Source of the DNA: Cognatilysobacter xinjiangensis | GTDB taxonomy: Bacteria; Pseudomonadota; Gammaproteobacteria; Xanthomonadales; Xanthomonadaceae | Direction of reading: 5' to 3' | NCBI RefSeq assembly: GCF_014651995.1 | Contig: NZ_BMXY01000001.1 | Location: 1,240,001 to 1,304,000 of the forward strand | Length of the DNA stretch: 64,000 nt | Part shown: positions 12,272 to 25,281 of the stretch, piece by piece | Layout of the letters: each line of letters begins with the position of its first letter | How positions within the stretch are numbered: the stretch's first letter is position 1 | Notes under the pieces: model-generated | What the model saw: the letters and a program-made list of their open reading frames with translations, nothing else | Told to the model about the DNA's origin: nothing | Databases searched by the model: none | Translations under genes and position numbers: made by a program

Positions 12272-12275
12272 GGGA

Positions 12276-13226
12276 TCAGGCGGTCCTGCGGGTGTTCATG
12301 GGAGCGAGGATGCGCCGCGCCTGCTCCGAATCGCGATCCATCTGCGCGACCAGGGCGTCGAGTCCGTCGAATTTCAGTTCGTCGCGCAGCTTGGCGACGA
12401 ACTCGATACGGATGCGGCGGGTGTAGATGTCCGCATCGAAGTCGAATATGTGGGTTTCCAGCAGCGGCTCAATGCCGCCGACCGTGGGCCGCGTGCCCAG
12501 GCTGGATACGGCCGCCAACGGCGCGGGCGACAGGCCATGCACGCGCGTGGCGAAGATGCCCGCCAGCGGCGGCGTGCCACGCGGCAGGCGCAGGTTCGCG
12601 GTGGGATAACCGAGCGTGCGCCCGAGCTGCTTGCCGCGCACGACGCGCCCCGCGATGTCGTAGGGGCGCCCGAGCAGCCGCGCGGCGAACTCGAAATCGC
12701 CGTCGGCCAGCGCCTGGCGGATGCGGGTGCTGGACACCCGATCGGCGCCAGCGTCGACGGGCTCGATCTCGCCGGCGCCGAAACCGCGCGTGGCGCCCTC
12801 GCGACGCAGCAGCTCGAGATCGCCGCCGCGCGCGCGGCCGAAGCGGAAATCGGGACCGACCCAGACGTCGCGCGCCTGCAGGCCGTCGACGAGCACGCGG
12901 GCGACGAAATCCTCGGCGGACATGCCGCTCAGGCGCGGGTCGAAGCGCAGCAGTGCGACGTCGTCGATGCCGAGTTCGAACAGCCCCTCCACGCGGCGGC
13001 GCGTGGACATGAGCCGCGGTGGCACGCTGCCGCGTGCGAAGACCTCGCGCGGCAGCGGATCGAAGGTGACGGCGGCCGCACGTACGCCCAGCTCGCGCGC
13101 ACGCGACACGGCGCGGCGCACCAGCGCCTGATGCCCCAGGTGCAGGCCGTCGAATGCGCCGATGCAGACCACGCGCCCCTGCGGCGCTCGCGGCGCGCGG
13201 TCGACGTCTCGGAACAGCCTGCTCAT
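12276..13226 (-). CDS. ribF: Bifunctional riboflavin kinase/FAD synthetase
   Basis: A 316-residue enzyme converting riboflavin to FMN and then FAD. The N-terminal nucleotidyltransferase domain has [15 protein letters not shown] (residues 22-36) and the ISSTRIR-like element [10 protein letters not shown]. The C-terminal flavokinase domain has [11 protein letters not shown]. It is placed between murJ (37 bases upstream) and ileS (4 bases downstream), the conserved order in gammaproteobacteria. Confidence 0.97.
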   Translation of the reverse strand: MSRLFRDVDRAPRAPQGRVVCIGAFDGLHLGHQALVRRAVSRARELGVRAAAVTFDPLPREVFARGSVPPRLMSTRRRVEGLFELGIDDVALLRFDPRLSGMSAEDFVARVLVDGLQARDVWVGPDFRFGRARGGDLELLRREGATRGFGAGEIEPVDAGADRVSSTRIRQALADGDFEFAARLLGRPYDIAGRVVRGKQLGRTLGYPTANLRLPRGTPPLAGIFATRVHGLSPAPLAAVSSLGTRPTVGGIEPLLETHIFDFDADIYTRRIRIEFVAKLRDELKFDGLDALVAQMDRDSEQARRILAPMNTRRTA

Positions 13227-13263
13227 CCGCTGAAGTATAGCCAGCCCACGCGGCCCGCCGGCC

Positions 13264-14874
13264 CTAGTGCTCGCGCAGGTGGCGCGGGCGGATCCCCAGC
13301 GCGACCAGCACGATGCCGTAGCTGGCCGCGCCCCCGACCACGAGCAGCAGCAGGTTGACGATGCGCAGATGCATGGCGGCCTCGGTGAAGTCCGGCAGCC
13401 AGTACAGGCCGAGCATCACCACCGCCACCATCGCAGCGCAGGCCAGCCCGACCTGAGTCAGGAAGCGACCCCAGCCCGGCTGGCGCGCGTACGCGCCCGA
13501 TTTCCGCAACCAGTGCCACAGCAGCGCGAGGTTGAGGTAGCTCGCCGCCGCGCTGGCGAGCCCGAGCGCCAGGTGCAGGCCCGGCGTGGTCGCCAGCGCC
13601 TGCATGACGCCGCCCGCCCGGTCCTCCGCCGGCACCCGCCACGCGTAGACCGCGGCCAGGAAGATCGCGTTGAACAGCATGTTGGCGACCAGCGAGGCCA
13701 CGCCCGCGCGCACGGGCGTCTTGGTGTCCTGCCGCGAATAGAAGGCGGGCAGCACCACCTTGACCAGTGCGAACGCCGGCAGGCCGAAGCTCAGGCCGAA
13801 CACCGCCATCGCCGTCATCTGGGTGTCGAACGCGGTGAACCGGTCGTACTGGAACACCGTCGCGACCAGCGGCGTGGACAGCATCATCAGCCCGAGCGCG
13901 GCCGGGATAGCGATCAGCAGCGTGGTGCGCAGGCCCCAGTCGAACGTGCGCGAGAACGCGGCCGAATCGGTGCGCACGTGGTGGCGGGAGAGCGCCGGCA
14001 GGATCGCCGTGCCGAGCGCGACGCCGAACACGCCCAGCGGCAGCTCGAGGAAGCGGTCGGACAACGACAGCCAGGTCTGCGAGCCGGTGTACAGCATCGC
14101 GGCGATCCAGGTGTCGAGCAGCAGGTTGATCTGCGCGACGGACGAGCCGAACAGCGTCGGCACCATCAGCCGCACCACGCGCCGGACGTCCGGATGGCTC
14201 CAGCCCCAGCGCGGCAGCGTCAGCAGGTCGAGCTTCGCCAGCGACGGCAGCTGGAACAGCAACTGCAGGATGCCTGCGAACAGCACCGCCCAGCCAAGCG
14301 CGAGGATCGGCGTCTCCAACCGCGGCGCCAGCCACAGCGCGCCGGCGATCATGCAGAGATTGAGGATGACCGGGGTCAGCGCGGGCATCGCGAACCGGTG
14401 AAAGCTGTTGAGCGCGCCACCGGCCAGCGCGGTCAGCGAGACGAACAGGATGAACGGGAAGGTCAGCCGCAGCAGCTCGACCGTCAGTCCGAATTTCTCC
14501 GCCTTGTCCGGCGAGGCGCCCATGCTGAACAGCGCAGCGACCTGCGGGGTGAAGATCAGGCCGAGCGCGGTGATCAGCAGCAGCACCGCGCCGAGCGTGC
14601 CGGAGACCCGGGACATCAGCGCCCTCAGGTCGGCATGCGGGCGCGTCTCCTTCACCTCGGTGAAGACCGGCACGAAAGCGGTCGCGAACGAGCCCTCGGC
14701 GAACAGCCGGCGCATGAAGTTCGGGATGCGGAAGGCGACCCAGAACGCGTCCGTCGCCGCCGAGGCGCCGAAGGTGGTGGTGAGCACCTGGTCGCGGATG
14801 AGCCCGAAGACGCGGCTCACCATGGTCATGCTGCTGAAGGACAGCAGGCCGCGGGCGACGCGGGGCGCGGTCAC
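13264..14874 (-). CDS. murJ: Lipid II flippase
   Basis: A 536-residue polytopic membrane protein of the MOP/MviN family that flips lipid II for peptidoglycan synthesis. About 14 hydrophobic helices and the N-terminal LLSFSSMTMVSRVFGLIRDQ are diagnostic. The GTG at 14874 is preferred because GGAG lies 8 nt upstream; a TTG at 14907 would add 11 unrelated residues. It heads the minus-strand operon with ribF, ileS, lspA and ispH, and is divergent from rpsT. Confidence 0.95.
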   Translation of the reverse strand: MTAPRVARGLLSFSSMTMVSRVFGLIRDQVLTTTFGASAATDAFWVAFRIPNFMRRLFAEGSFATAFVPVFTEVKETRPHADLRALMSRVSGTLGAVLLLITALGLIFTPQVAALFSMGASPDKAEKFGLTVELLRLTFPFILFVSLTALAGGALNSFHRFAMPALTPVILNLCMIAGALWLAPRLETPILALGWAVLFAGILQLLFQLPSLAKLDLLTLPRWGWSHPDVRRVVRLMVPTLFGSSVAQINLLLDTWIAAMLYTGSQTWLSLSDRFLELPLGVFGVALGTAILPALSRHHVRTDSAAFSRTFDWGLRTTLLIAIPAALGLMMLSTPLVATVFQYDRFTAFDTQMTAMAVFGLSFGLPAFALVKVVLPAFYSRQDTKTPVRAGVASLVANMLFNAIFLAAVYAWRVPAEDRAGGVMQALATTPGLHLALGLASAAASYLNLALLWHWLRKSGAYARQPGWGRFLTQVGLACAAMVAVVMLGLYWLPDFTEAAMHLRIVNLLLLVVGGAASYGIVLVALGIRPRHLREH

Positions 14875-14898
14875 AGGTTCCGCTCCGTTGACGGCCCG

Positions 14899-14927
14899 TT
14901 GACGCAAGCCATTGAAACCGCCATACT
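14899..14927 (+). promoter_or_regulatory. Sigma-70 promoter of rpsT
   Basis: TTGACG (14899-14904), 17-nt spacer, CATACT (14922-14927). Transcription would start near 14934, leaving a leader of about 78 nt before the rpsT GTG. Confidence 0.7.
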
Positions 14928-15011
14928 TTCCGGTCTGTCTGTACCCAATTCCCTCTCCTCAACGTGCTGTCTCCCGGACAGCCGCTCCACCAAGACTTCC
15001 AGGAAACCGCC

Positions 15012-15284
15012 GTGGCCAACATCAAGTCCGCCAAGAAGCGCGCCAAGCAGACGATCGTGCGCAACATGCGCAACGCCAGCCAGCGCTCGATGCTCCGCAC
15101 CTCCGTCAAGAAGGTCCTCAAGGCCCTTCATGCGAACGACGCCGCCGGTGCCGAAGCCGCTTTCGCGCAGGCTCAGCCGCTGCTCGACCGCTTCAGCTCG
15201 CGTGGCCTGATCCACAAGAACAAGGCTGCCCGTCACAAGAGCCGCCTGAATGCCCGCATCAAGGCGCTGAAGGCCGCTGCCTGA
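15012..15284 (+). CDS. rpsT: 30S ribosomal protein S20
   Basis: A 90-residue basic ribosomal protein that binds 16S rRNA early in 30S assembly. Mature sequence begins [12 protein letters not shown], which fixes the start at GTG 15012, preceded by AGGA with suitable spacing. No ATG is available. A non-AUG start is also used by E. coli rpsT, where it takes part in autogenous control, so the GTG may be functional rather than incidental. It is a single-gene unit with its own promoter and terminator. Confidence 0.97.
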   Translation: MANIKSAKKRAKQTIVRNMRNASQRSMLRTSVKKVLKALHANDAAGAEAAFAQAQPLLDRFSSRGLIHKNKAARHKSRLNARIKALKAAA

Positions 15285-15306
15285 TACGCGCAGCGTTTCG
15301 CGAAGA

Positions 15307-15331
15307 AACCCGGCCTCGGCCGGGTTTTTTT
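15307..15331 (+). terminator. Intrinsic terminator of rpsT
   Basis: Stem AACCCGGC (15307-15314) with GCCGGGTT (15319-15326), loop CTCG, followed by a run of T. It lies 22 bases after the rpsT stop. Confidence 0.92.
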
Positions 15332-15481
15332 GTGCCTGCGATTCCGTTCGCGTGGCGACTGCGAGGGACACGACGCGGCGGCGCATGCGCACGGCCATAC
15401 GCGCAGCACGTCGCAGCACGCGCCAGCAAGCGCGCACATCCGGTTGCATCGAACGGACCCGGCTCACGGAATGTGCGCCGC

Positions 15482-16672
<1,191 letters not shown>

Positions 16673-16677
16673 TCAAA

Positions 16678-16703
16678 CGAAAAGCCCCGCCGAAGCGGGG
16701 CTC
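16678..16703 (-). terminator. Intrinsic terminator after rpmA
   Basis: Perfect 8-bp stem AGCCCCGC/GCGGGGCT (16684-16691 and 16696-16703) with a CGAA loop on the plus strand. On the minus strand it is followed by TTTTCGTTT. It lies 22 bases past the rpmA stop and should reduce read-through into obgE. Confidence 0.85.
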
Positions 16704-16724
16704 GTCGAAGCGACGCTCGCCGGA

Positions 16725-16985
16725 TTACTCGGCGGTGACGACGCTGACGGTGCGGCGCTTGGCCGGACCCTTGACCGAGAACTCGACCTTGCCGTCGACC
16801 AGCGCGAACAGCGTGTGGTCACGACCCAGGCCGACGCCCGGACCCGGATGGAACTGGGTGCCGCGCTGGCGGACGATGATGTTGCCGGCCTCGATGGCCT
16901 GGCCGCCGAAGATCTTCACACCCAGGTACTTCGGGTTGGAGTCGCGGCCGTTGCGGGTGGAACCTACGCCCTTTTTGTGTGCCAT
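16725..16985 (-). CDS. rpmA: 50S ribosomal protein L27
   Basis: An 86-residue protein beginning [17 protein letters not shown], the conserved L27 N-terminus that reaches the peptidyl transferase centre. No cleavable N-terminal extension of the Firmicute type is present. It is 15 bases downstream of rplU in the same transcript. Confidence 0.98.
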   Translation of the reverse strand: MAHKKGVGSTRNGRDSNPKYLGVKIFGGQAIEAGNIIVRQRGTQFHPGPGVGLGRDHTLFALVDGKVEFSVKGPAKRRTVSVVTAE

Positions 16986-17000
16986 GGCTGCGTCTCCTGC

Positions 17001-17318
17001 TTACTTGTTGCCGCCGGCGATGCCGGTGATCTGGATTTCGGTGTAGTGCTGACGGTGGCCCATCTGCTTGCGATGGTGCTTGCGTCGACGGAACTTGACG
17101 ATCTTCACCTTGTCGGCGCGGCCGTGGCCGACGACCGTGGCCTTGACGGTCGCGCCCTTCAGCGCGTCGCCGAGCTTCACGCCGTCGCTGCCGCCCAGCA
17201 TGAGAATGTTCTCGAAGGTGATCTCGCTGCCGGCATCGGCCTCGAGCAGCTCGACGCGCAGCGTCTCGCCTTCCATCACCCGGTACTGCTTGCCGCCGGT
17301 GACCAGTACTGCGTACAT
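17001..17318 (-). CDS. rplU: 50S ribosomal protein L21
   Basis: A 105-residue protein that binds 23S rRNA with L20. [14 protein letters not shown] and the C-terminal [14 protein letters not shown] are diagnostic. A strong ribosome site (AGAGGAAG) precedes the ATG. It is the first gene of the rplU-rpmA unit, driven by the promoter at 17385-17413. Confidence 0.98.
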   Translation of the reverse strand: MYAVLVTGGKQYRVMEGETLRVELLEADAGSEITFENILMLGGSDGVKLGDALKGATVKATVVGHGRADKVKIVKFRRRKHHRKQMGHRQHYTEIQITGIAGGNK

Positions 17319-17384
17319 GACCAGACTTCCTCTGTAGTTATTGTGGTCGGTTACCTGCCGGCGATCGACGCAGACAGAAGCGGA

Positions 17385-17413
17385 ATTCTAGGCGACTCAA
17401 CGGCTTAGCGCAA
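17385..17413 (-). promoter_or_regulatory. Sigma-70 promoter of rplU-rpmA
   Basis: On the minus strand, TTGCGC (17413-17408), a 17-nt spacer and TAGAAT (17390-17385). The -10 is the same as that of the tRNA-Thr promoter. The leader would be about 60 nt. Confidence 0.7.
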
Positions 17414-17540
17414 CCGGCCCTCTGCGTCCCGCGCGGCGATGCCTGTCTCACCCGGCGAGACGCCGCGAGCGCAAAGTACCCCTGTTCAGGAACCGGCGGC
17501 CGCTGCCCGCTCACGTCTTCCTGCCCGCGGCGCCGACAAA

Positions 17541-17569
17541 TTGTCCGGACTCCCCGCTCCCGATAGGCT
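17541..17569 (+). promoter_or_regulatory. Candidate promoter of uvrA
   Basis: TTGTCC (17541-17546), 17-nt spacer, TAGGCT (17564-17569), about 48 bases before the uvrA ATG. No LexA-type palindrome was recognised nearby, so SOS control is not supported by what I can see. Confidence 0.42.
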
Positions 17570-17616
17570 CTCCTGTTCGCCGCGCGCCGGCGAGCCCCCT
17601 CCCCCAGGATTTACCG

Positions 17617-20501
<2,885 letters not shown>

Positions 20502-20505
<4 letters not shown>

Positions 20506-21359
20506 CCGACCAGCCGCCTCCGCCGACCGACAAGAAGCCCCGCCGCCCCGCCGCGGCACGAAAGCGCCCGGGCCGGCGCGTCGCTGCGAAGAAGGATGCG
20601 CCTGAGGCGGCGGCTGCCGTGGAGAACGCCGTTTCGGAAGCTGCCGCGCCGGTCGAACCCACGGCGAAGTCCGCCGACATCCCGGCAGTGCTTGACCCGA
20701 AGCCGCTTGCGGAACCGGGCACGCGTGGCGATGCACCGGCGACCGACGCGGCATTCGTGCAGAAGTCGCCGGAGCCCGTTGCCGTGGCAAGCGACGCGCC
20801 TAGCGCCGACGCGCCCGCCGCGGCTGCGTCGTTACCCGCCGCCGCGGAACGCACCGACGTGGAGCCGACGGCCGCTCCTGCGCAAAAGCCGGCGCAAACG
20901 CCGCAGGCTCGCGCTGCCGAAGCAACGCCGAACGCCCCGATCCAGCGCCAGGCCTCGCTGCGCCCGGGCGAATTGATCCGCGTGCCGCTGTCGGTGCGCT
21001 GGCGCGATCTCGACGCCTTCAACCACGTCAACAACTCGAAGTACCTGAGCTACCTCGAGGAAGCGCGGCTGCGCTGGATGCTGTCGGTTCCCGGCATGGG
21101 AATGGACGAAAACGTCGCGCCCGTCGTCGCGGCCTCCAACCTCAGCTACCGCCGCCCGATCGGCTGGCCCGGCGACATCGTCGTCGAGCTTTTCGTCGAA
21201 CGCATCGGCGGCAGCAGCCTCACCATCGGCCATCGCATCGTCGACTCGACGGACGGCAACGTCCTCTACTGCGACGGCAACGTGGTGATGGTGTGGATCG
21301 ACCGGAACACGGGCCGCTCCGCTCCGCTTCCCGAGGACGTGCGCGCCGCCTGCCGCTAG
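20502..21359 (+). CDS. 4HBT-type acyl-CoA thioesterase with long disordered N-terminus
   Basis: A 285-residue protein. Residues 1-155 are Ala/Pro/Lys-rich and look disordered, with a very basic start ([14 protein letters not shown]). Residues 158-285 form a hotdog fold with [24 protein letters not shown]171 lies where 4-hydroxybenzoyl-CoA-type thioesterases keep the catalytic Asp. It probably hydrolyses an acyl-CoA; the acyl group is unknown. The ATG overlaps the uvrA stop by ATGA. Typical family members are about 130-150 residues, so the extension roughly doubles the length. Its stop overlaps that of the convergent copper chaperone gene in the palindrome CTAG. Confidence 0.85.
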
Positions 21360-21814
21360 GGCGCGGCGCGACGCAGTTCGAAGTCGACGGGCAGCACGCG
21401 CCCGTCGGCGAGGCGCAGATCGATGCGCAGGTGCGTCGTCGGCACCGCGCTTCCCTCGCGCGGCATGGCCAGCATCAGATGCCGCCCCCCCGGGCGGAAC
21501 TCGATGCGCTGGCCCGGTGCGACGGTTTGCGAGGCCAGCGGCAGCATGCGGCTGATGCCGTTCTCCAGCCGCGTCTCGTGCATCGACACGTCGCTGAAAC
21601 GCGCGCTGCTCGCGCCGGAGAGCGTGACCGGCATGGCGCAGGGATTCTCGATCGTGAAGTAGCCCGCGCCGATCGGCATGACGGGCGTCATGCGCACCCA
21701 GGCGCCGCGGATGACGGGCACGCAGGCCGGTTTCGCGCGGGCGGCATCCGCGGTCGTCGAGAGGGCGGCCAAGCCGAGGAACAGCAGCACGAGGGCGTTT
21801 CGCATGCCCCGCAT
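21356..21814 (-). CDS. Periplasmic copper chaperone PCu(A)C
   Basis: About 152 residues with an N-terminal signal peptide (ALVLLFLGLAALSTTADA). The mature part carries exactly the PCu(A)C copper motif: M-H, ten residues, M, 21 residues, H-L-M. It would carry Cu(I) in the periplasm, typically for the CuA site of cytochrome oxidase. ATG at 21805 is an alternative start giving 149 residues. No sco or cytochrome oxidase gene is adjacent, so it is an orphan copy. Its 3' end overlaps the thioesterase gene by three bases. Confidence 0.9.
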   Translation of the reverse strand: MRGMRNALVLLFLGLAALSTTADAARAKPACVPVIRGAWVRMTPVMPIGAGYFTIENPCAMPVTLSGASSARFSDVSMHETRLENGISRMLPLASQTVAPGQRIEFRPGGRHLMLAMPREGSAVPTTHLRIDLRLADGRVLPVDFELRRAAP

Positions 21815-21892
21815 TGTAGGCGGCACGCAGCGCCGGTCGCCCGCGGCCGGGGCGGCGGTTAATCTGCCGGTTTCTCGATCGGGGAATGGCCC

Positions 21893-22669
21893 ATGGGCTT
21901 GGTGGAACTGCTCGACCACGACGGCATCGCGGAAGTACGCATGGCGCGCGCGCCGGTCAATGCGCTGAGCCCGGCGTTCTGCGCCGAGCTGCGCGAGGCG
22001 CTCGCCCAGGCCGTGCATCAGGGCGCGCAGGGCATCGCGCTCACCGGGCTGCCCTCGATCTTCTCGGCCGGGCTCGACGTGCCCTACCTGATGTCGCTCG
22101 GCGAGGACCGCGGCGCGCTGCAGCACGCATGGGAAGCGTTCTTCGGCGTCGCGCGGGCGCTGGTGGACTCGCCGGTCCCCGTCGCCGCGGGCATTACCGG
22201 ACATTCGCCCGCCGGCGGCTGCGTACTTGCGCTGTGTTGCGATTACCGCGTCATGGCGCGCTCGCCCGACGCGGCCAAGCCGTTCCGCGTTGGCCTGAAC
22301 GAAACGCAGGTGGGCCTGGTTGCGCCGGAAGGCATCCAGCGGCTCATGCGCCGGGTGGTGGGGCCGCATCGTGCCGAGCGGCTTCTGGTCGGCGGGCTGA
22401 TGCCCGACACCGACGAGGCGTATGCGATCGGCCTGGTCGACGAGATTTCGAGTGTCGAGGAGACGCCGGCGCGCGCGGTGGCGTGGCTGCGCACGCTGGC
22501 AGCCCTGCCCCGCCAGCCGATGCTGGAAACGCGTGCGATCGCGCGTGCCGACGCCGTCGAGGCGCTGCAGGCGCGCCACATCGAGCTCGAGCGCTTCGTG
22601 GAGGCCTGGTACGCGCCCGACTCGCAGGCCGCACTGCGTGCCGTGCTCGAGCGCCTGGGCAAGCGCTGA
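21893..22669 (+). CDS. Crotonase-family enoyl-CoA hydratase/isomerase (delta3-delta2 enoyl-CoA isomerase-like)
   Basis: A 258-residue crotonase-fold protein. The oxyanion-hole segments are FSAGLDVPYLMSL and GHSPAGGCVLALCCDYRVM. The stretch GLNETQVGLVAPEGIQRL resembles mitochondrial-type enoyl-CoA isomerases (ECI1) more than hydratases, pointing to isomerisation of unsaturated fatty acyl-CoA in beta-oxidation. GGCV replaces the usual GGGxE, so the hydratase glutamate is absent, in line with an isomerase. It is a single gene, convergent with the sulfurtransferase gene 6 bases away. Confidence 0.85.
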   Translation: MGLVELLDHDGIAEVRMARAPVNALSPAFCAELREALAQAVHQGAQGIALTGLPSIFSAGLDVPYLMSLGEDRGALQHAWEAFFGVARALVDSPVPVAAGITGHSPAGGCVLALCCDYRVMARSPDAAKPFRVGLNETQVGLVAPEGIQRLMRRVVGPHRAERLLVGGLMPDTDEAYAIGLVDEISSVEETPARAVAWLRTLAALPRQPMLETRAIARADAVEALQARHIELERFVEAWYAPDSQAALRAVLERLGKR

Positions 22670-22675
22670 GGCGCG

Positions 22676-23530
22676 TCAGCCCGTGGCGACGGCGTGGGCC
22701 GGGTCCTCGATCCAGCCGCTCCACGATCCGGTGTAGAGGCGCGCGCCGGGCAGGCCGGCGTGCTCCATTGCCAGCAGGTGATGGCAGGCCGTGACGCCGG
22801 AGCCACAACTCGCGACCAGCGTGGCCGGCTCACGTCCGGCGAGTAGCGCGTTGAACTCGGCACGTAACGCGTCCGGCCGCTTGAAGCGGCCGTTTTCAAG
22901 ATTGGCGGCGAACGGCCGGTTCAGCGCGCCCGGGATGTGACCCGCCTTGCGGTCCAGCGGCTCGACGTCGCCGCGATAGCGCTCCGCCGCACGCGCGTCC
23001 ACCAGCGGCTCGCCGCGAGACAAGGCTGCTTCCACGTCGGCCGCATGTAGCAGTCGCGTGGAGTCGAATGCACCCGCGTAAGCACCGGCATCGGCAACGC
23101 GCGACGCCCCCGTCTCGATGGCACCGCCCGCGGCATTCCAGCCACTCCAGCCGCCGTCCAGCACGGCCGCCGCTTCGTGGCCCCACGCCTTGAGCATGAA
23201 CCACAGGCGCGCGGCCGCCAGGGCGCCCTGCGCGTCGTCATAGGCGACGACCTGATGCGCGGGCGTGATGCCGAGGCGCCCGAGCACTCGCGCGAACGCC
23301 TCGTCCTCCGGCCATGGATGCCGGCCGGCGCCCGGGTAATGCGGCCCGGACAGGTCGGTTTCCAGGTCGGCCCGGGCGGCGCCGGGCACGTGCCCTTCGG
23401 CGAAGCGTCGCGCACCCGCGCTGCGATCGGCCAGGTCGACGCGCGCGTCGACGATCGCCAGCGGCCGATCGCCGCCGTGTGTGATCGCGCGGGACAGCGT
23501 GTCGGCGTCGACGAGCGTGGTCCAGGTCAT
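22676..23530 (-). CDS. sseA: 3-mercaptopyruvate/thiosulfate sulfurtransferase
   Basis: A 284-residue protein with two rhodanese domains. The active-site loop CGSGVTA has C242, the loop type of 3-mercaptopyruvate sulfurtransferases rather than CRKGVT of thiosulfate-specific enzymes. It transfers sulfane sulfur to cyanide or thiols. It is the last gene of an overlapping run: its ATG overlaps the Nudix stop by 4 bases. Confidence 0.93.
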   Translation of the reverse strand: MTWTTLVDADTLSRAITHGGDRPLAIVDARVDLADRSAGARRFAEGHVPGAARADLETDLSGPHYPGAGRHPWPEDEAFARVLGRLGITPAHQVVAYDDAQGALAAARLWFMLKAWGHEAAAVLDGGWSGWNAAGGAIETGASRVADAGAYAGAFDSTRLLHAADVEAALSRGEPLVDARAAERYRGDVEPLDRKAGHIPGALNRPFAANLENGRFKRPDALRAEFNALLAGREPATLVASCGSGVTACHHLLAMEHAGLPGARLYTGSWSGWIEDPAHAVATG

Positions 23531-24138
23531 CGCGAGCCCTCCAGCCGCTGGTAGAGATTGAGCAGCATCGAAGCCGTGACGCCCCAGATGCGCTGGTCGG
23601 GATAACGGTACTCCCAGACCGCGCGCTCACGGCCTTCGTAGACGAAACGGCGCTCGACGCGATTGTCCGGGTCCATCAGGTAGGCGAGCGGGACTTCGAA
23701 CACCGCGGCGACTTCGGCGGGATCGGGCCTCGCGACGTAGTCGCGCGCGATGCAGGCGACAACCGGCAGCACGCGGAAACCGGTGATCGTCGCCACCGGA
23801 TCGAGATAGCCGAGCGGCGCCACCATTGCGCGCGGGATGCCCACCTCCTCGGTCGTTTCGCGCAGCGCGGCGTCGATGGCGTCGACATCGCCCGGATCGA
23901 CGCGTCCACCCGGGAAACTCACTTGGCCGGCGTGGTTGCGGAGCTCGTCGTTGCGACGGGTCAACAGGACCTGCAGCCCCGAGTCGCGCGGCACGAGGCC
24001 GACGAGTACCGCGGCCTCGCGGAAGCTGGACGCATCCACGAGGCCTTCGACTTCGACGAGGTTCCAGCAGTCGCCGCGGGGCGGCGCGTCGAGCGGATGC
24101 AACGCGGCGCGCAGCCGCGCGACCTCGGCCTCAGTCAT
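23527..24138 (-). CDS. Nudix hydrolase, CoA diphosphatase (NudL/YeaB type)
   Basis: A 203-residue Nudix protein. The box reads PGGRVDPGDVDAIDAALRET followed by TEEVGI. The spacing and absence of the first Glu match the E. coli NudL subgroup, which cleaves coenzyme A or peroxisomal-type CoA esters. The preceding LLTRRNDELRNHAGQVSF is also family-typical. It overlaps the DUF1289 gene by 8 bases upstream and sseA by 4 bases downstream, so the three genes are one operon. Confidence 0.92.
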   Translation of the reverse strand: MTEAEVARLRAALHPLDAPPRGDCWNLVEVEGLVDASSFREAAVLVGLVPRDSGLQVLLTRRNDELRNHAGQVSFPGGRVDPGDVDAIDAALRETTEEVGIPRAMVAPLGYLDPVATITGFRVLPVVACIARDYVARPDPAEVAAVFEVPLAYLMDPDNRVERRFVYEGRERAVWEYRYPDQRIWGVTASMLLNLYQRLEGSR

Positions 24139-24322
24139 CCGCGCGCCCGGCCTCGCGCATCGGCAGCACGGCCTCCATCAGCCGCAGGCGCTCGGCGTCG
24201 CCCATCGTGCCCCAGCTCGCGATTTCGTCGAGCGTGCGCAAGCAACCCGCGCACAGCCCCTGCGCGTCGATCTCGCAGACGCCGATGCAGGGGCTGAGGA
24301 CCGCGCGGAAGGAAGTGGCCAT
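24131..24322 (-). CDS. DUF1289 small cysteine protein
   Basis: A 63-residue protein of the DUF1289 family, recognised by SPCIGVCEIDAQGLCAGCLRT with four cysteines (CxxxC, then CxxC), followed by the typical EIASW segment. The cysteines suggest metal or cluster binding; the function is unknown. It is the first gene of the DUF1289-Nudix-sseA overlapping unit. Confidence 0.88.
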   Translation of the reverse strand: MATSFRAVLSPCIGVCEIDAQGLCAGCLRTLDEIASWGTMGDAERLRLMEAVLPMREAGRADD

Positions 24323-24358
24323 TTGGCGATTCTCGCAGAGCGGGGCCCGGAAACACGA

Positions 24359-24379
24359 ACGCCGGCACGAGGCCGGCGT
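24359..24379 (-). terminator. Probable terminator hairpin after the FKBP gene
   Basis: Perfect 8-bp stem ACGCCGGC/GCCGGCGT with a 5-nt loop, 25 bases past the FKBP stop. The T tract on the minus strand is weak (TTCGTGTTT), so efficiency is uncertain. Confidence 0.55.
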
Positions 24380-24403
24380 CCGGGATTACCGCATCTGCCC
24401 GTC

Positions 24404-25108
24404 TTACTTGACGCTGACGAGCTTGACTTCGAACTGCACCGCCACATTCGGCGGGAAGCCCGTGCCCGGGTTCGCGCCATAGGCCTTGTCGGCCGGGATG
24501 GTCACTTCCCACTTCGAGCCTGCCGGCATCTGCTGCAGCGCCTCGCGGATACCCACCAGCTGGATCTCGCTGACCTTGACGGTCGGCATCTTCTGCGCGG
24601 GCTGCGCCTGCGCAGGACGCTGGCCCATCGGGAACGGACCGGCGGCCTCGACCTCGACGGTGCTCGCGAGCGTCGGCTTTGCGCCGGTGCCGGTTTCGAT
24701 CACGCGGTACTGCACGCCCGAGGGCAGCGTCTTCACGCCAGCCTTGGCCTTGTTCGACGCCAGGAACGCGTCGGACTTGGTCTTGTTCTCGGCGGCCTGC
24801 TTCTCCCACTCGGCCTTGGCCTGCTCCATGCGGCCCTGCTCGCGCTTCTGGAAGTTCTGCACGGCGGTGCGGAGCTGGTCGACGTTGACGGTCGGCTCCT
24901 TCTTCGCAGCCGAATCCTGCACGCCCTTCACCAGCGCGGCGATGTCGAGCTGCTCGCCACGGGCGATCAGACCCTGCAGTTCCTGGCCGTACTGGTAGCC
25001 CAGCGCGTAGCTCAGCTTGCCCTTCTCGGTCGAGGTGTCCTGCGCGGACGCGATGCCGGCGGACACGACCAGTGCGGCCGCCGCGACGGCAATCAGACGA
25101 AACTTCAT
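24404..25108 (-). CDS. FKBP-type peptidyl-prolyl cis-trans isomerase, Mip/FkpA-like
   Basis: A 234-residue secreted protein. MKFRLIAVAAAALVVSAGIASA is the signal peptide, which selects ATG 25108 over upstream codons. An N-terminal helical dimerisation segment (KLSYALGYQYGQEL) is followed by a charged linker and an FKBP domain (LPSGVQYRVIETGTGAKPT, then IQLVGIREALQQMPAGSKWE). It folds periplasmic or outer-membrane proteins. Most FKBP domains here contain VHYTG; the corresponding stretch reads VEVEAAGPFPMGQR, so the active-site loop is atypical and isomerase activity may be reduced. Confidence 0.88.
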   Translation of the reverse strand: MKFRLIAVAAAALVVSAGIASAQDTSTEKGKLSYALGYQYGQELQGLIARGEQLDIAALVKGVQDSAAKKEPTVNVDQLRTAVQNFQKREQGRMEQAKAEWEKQAAENKTKSDAFLASNKAKAGVKTLPSGVQYRVIETGTGAKPTLASTVEVEAAGPFPMGQRPAQAQPAQKMPTVKVSEIQLVGIREALQQMPAGSKWEVTIPADKAYGANPGTGFPPNVAVQFEVKLVSVK

Positions 25109-25281
25109 CGGGTGAAACCTCCGGTAAGAGATGCTCGGTGCGCCCGTGCGCAACGGCGTTGGAAAACCCCTGTGCCGCGTACTGGTCTAAAGCCCCGAGT
25201 GGCGCGCTAGGATACTGGCGGCAGGGCTTAACCGCCACTGACACCGACCCGTCTGACCGCGGCCTGCCGCGCGAGTTCCCG

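Noticed and set aside
12272-12275. Possible T-box or other leader control of ileS
   Set aside because: Only 4 bases separate ribF and ileS, and T-box control is not expected in gammaproteobacteria.
17319-17616. LexA/SOS box upstream of uvrA
   Set aside because: No palindrome resembling known xanthomonad or enterobacterial LexA sites was visible.
25140-25190. Leader peptide for the enoyl-CoA hydratase gene (14 codons, Val/Leu content)
   Set aside because: The amino acid run is not biased enough, and the frame is about 90 bases from the terminator with no clear competing pairings.
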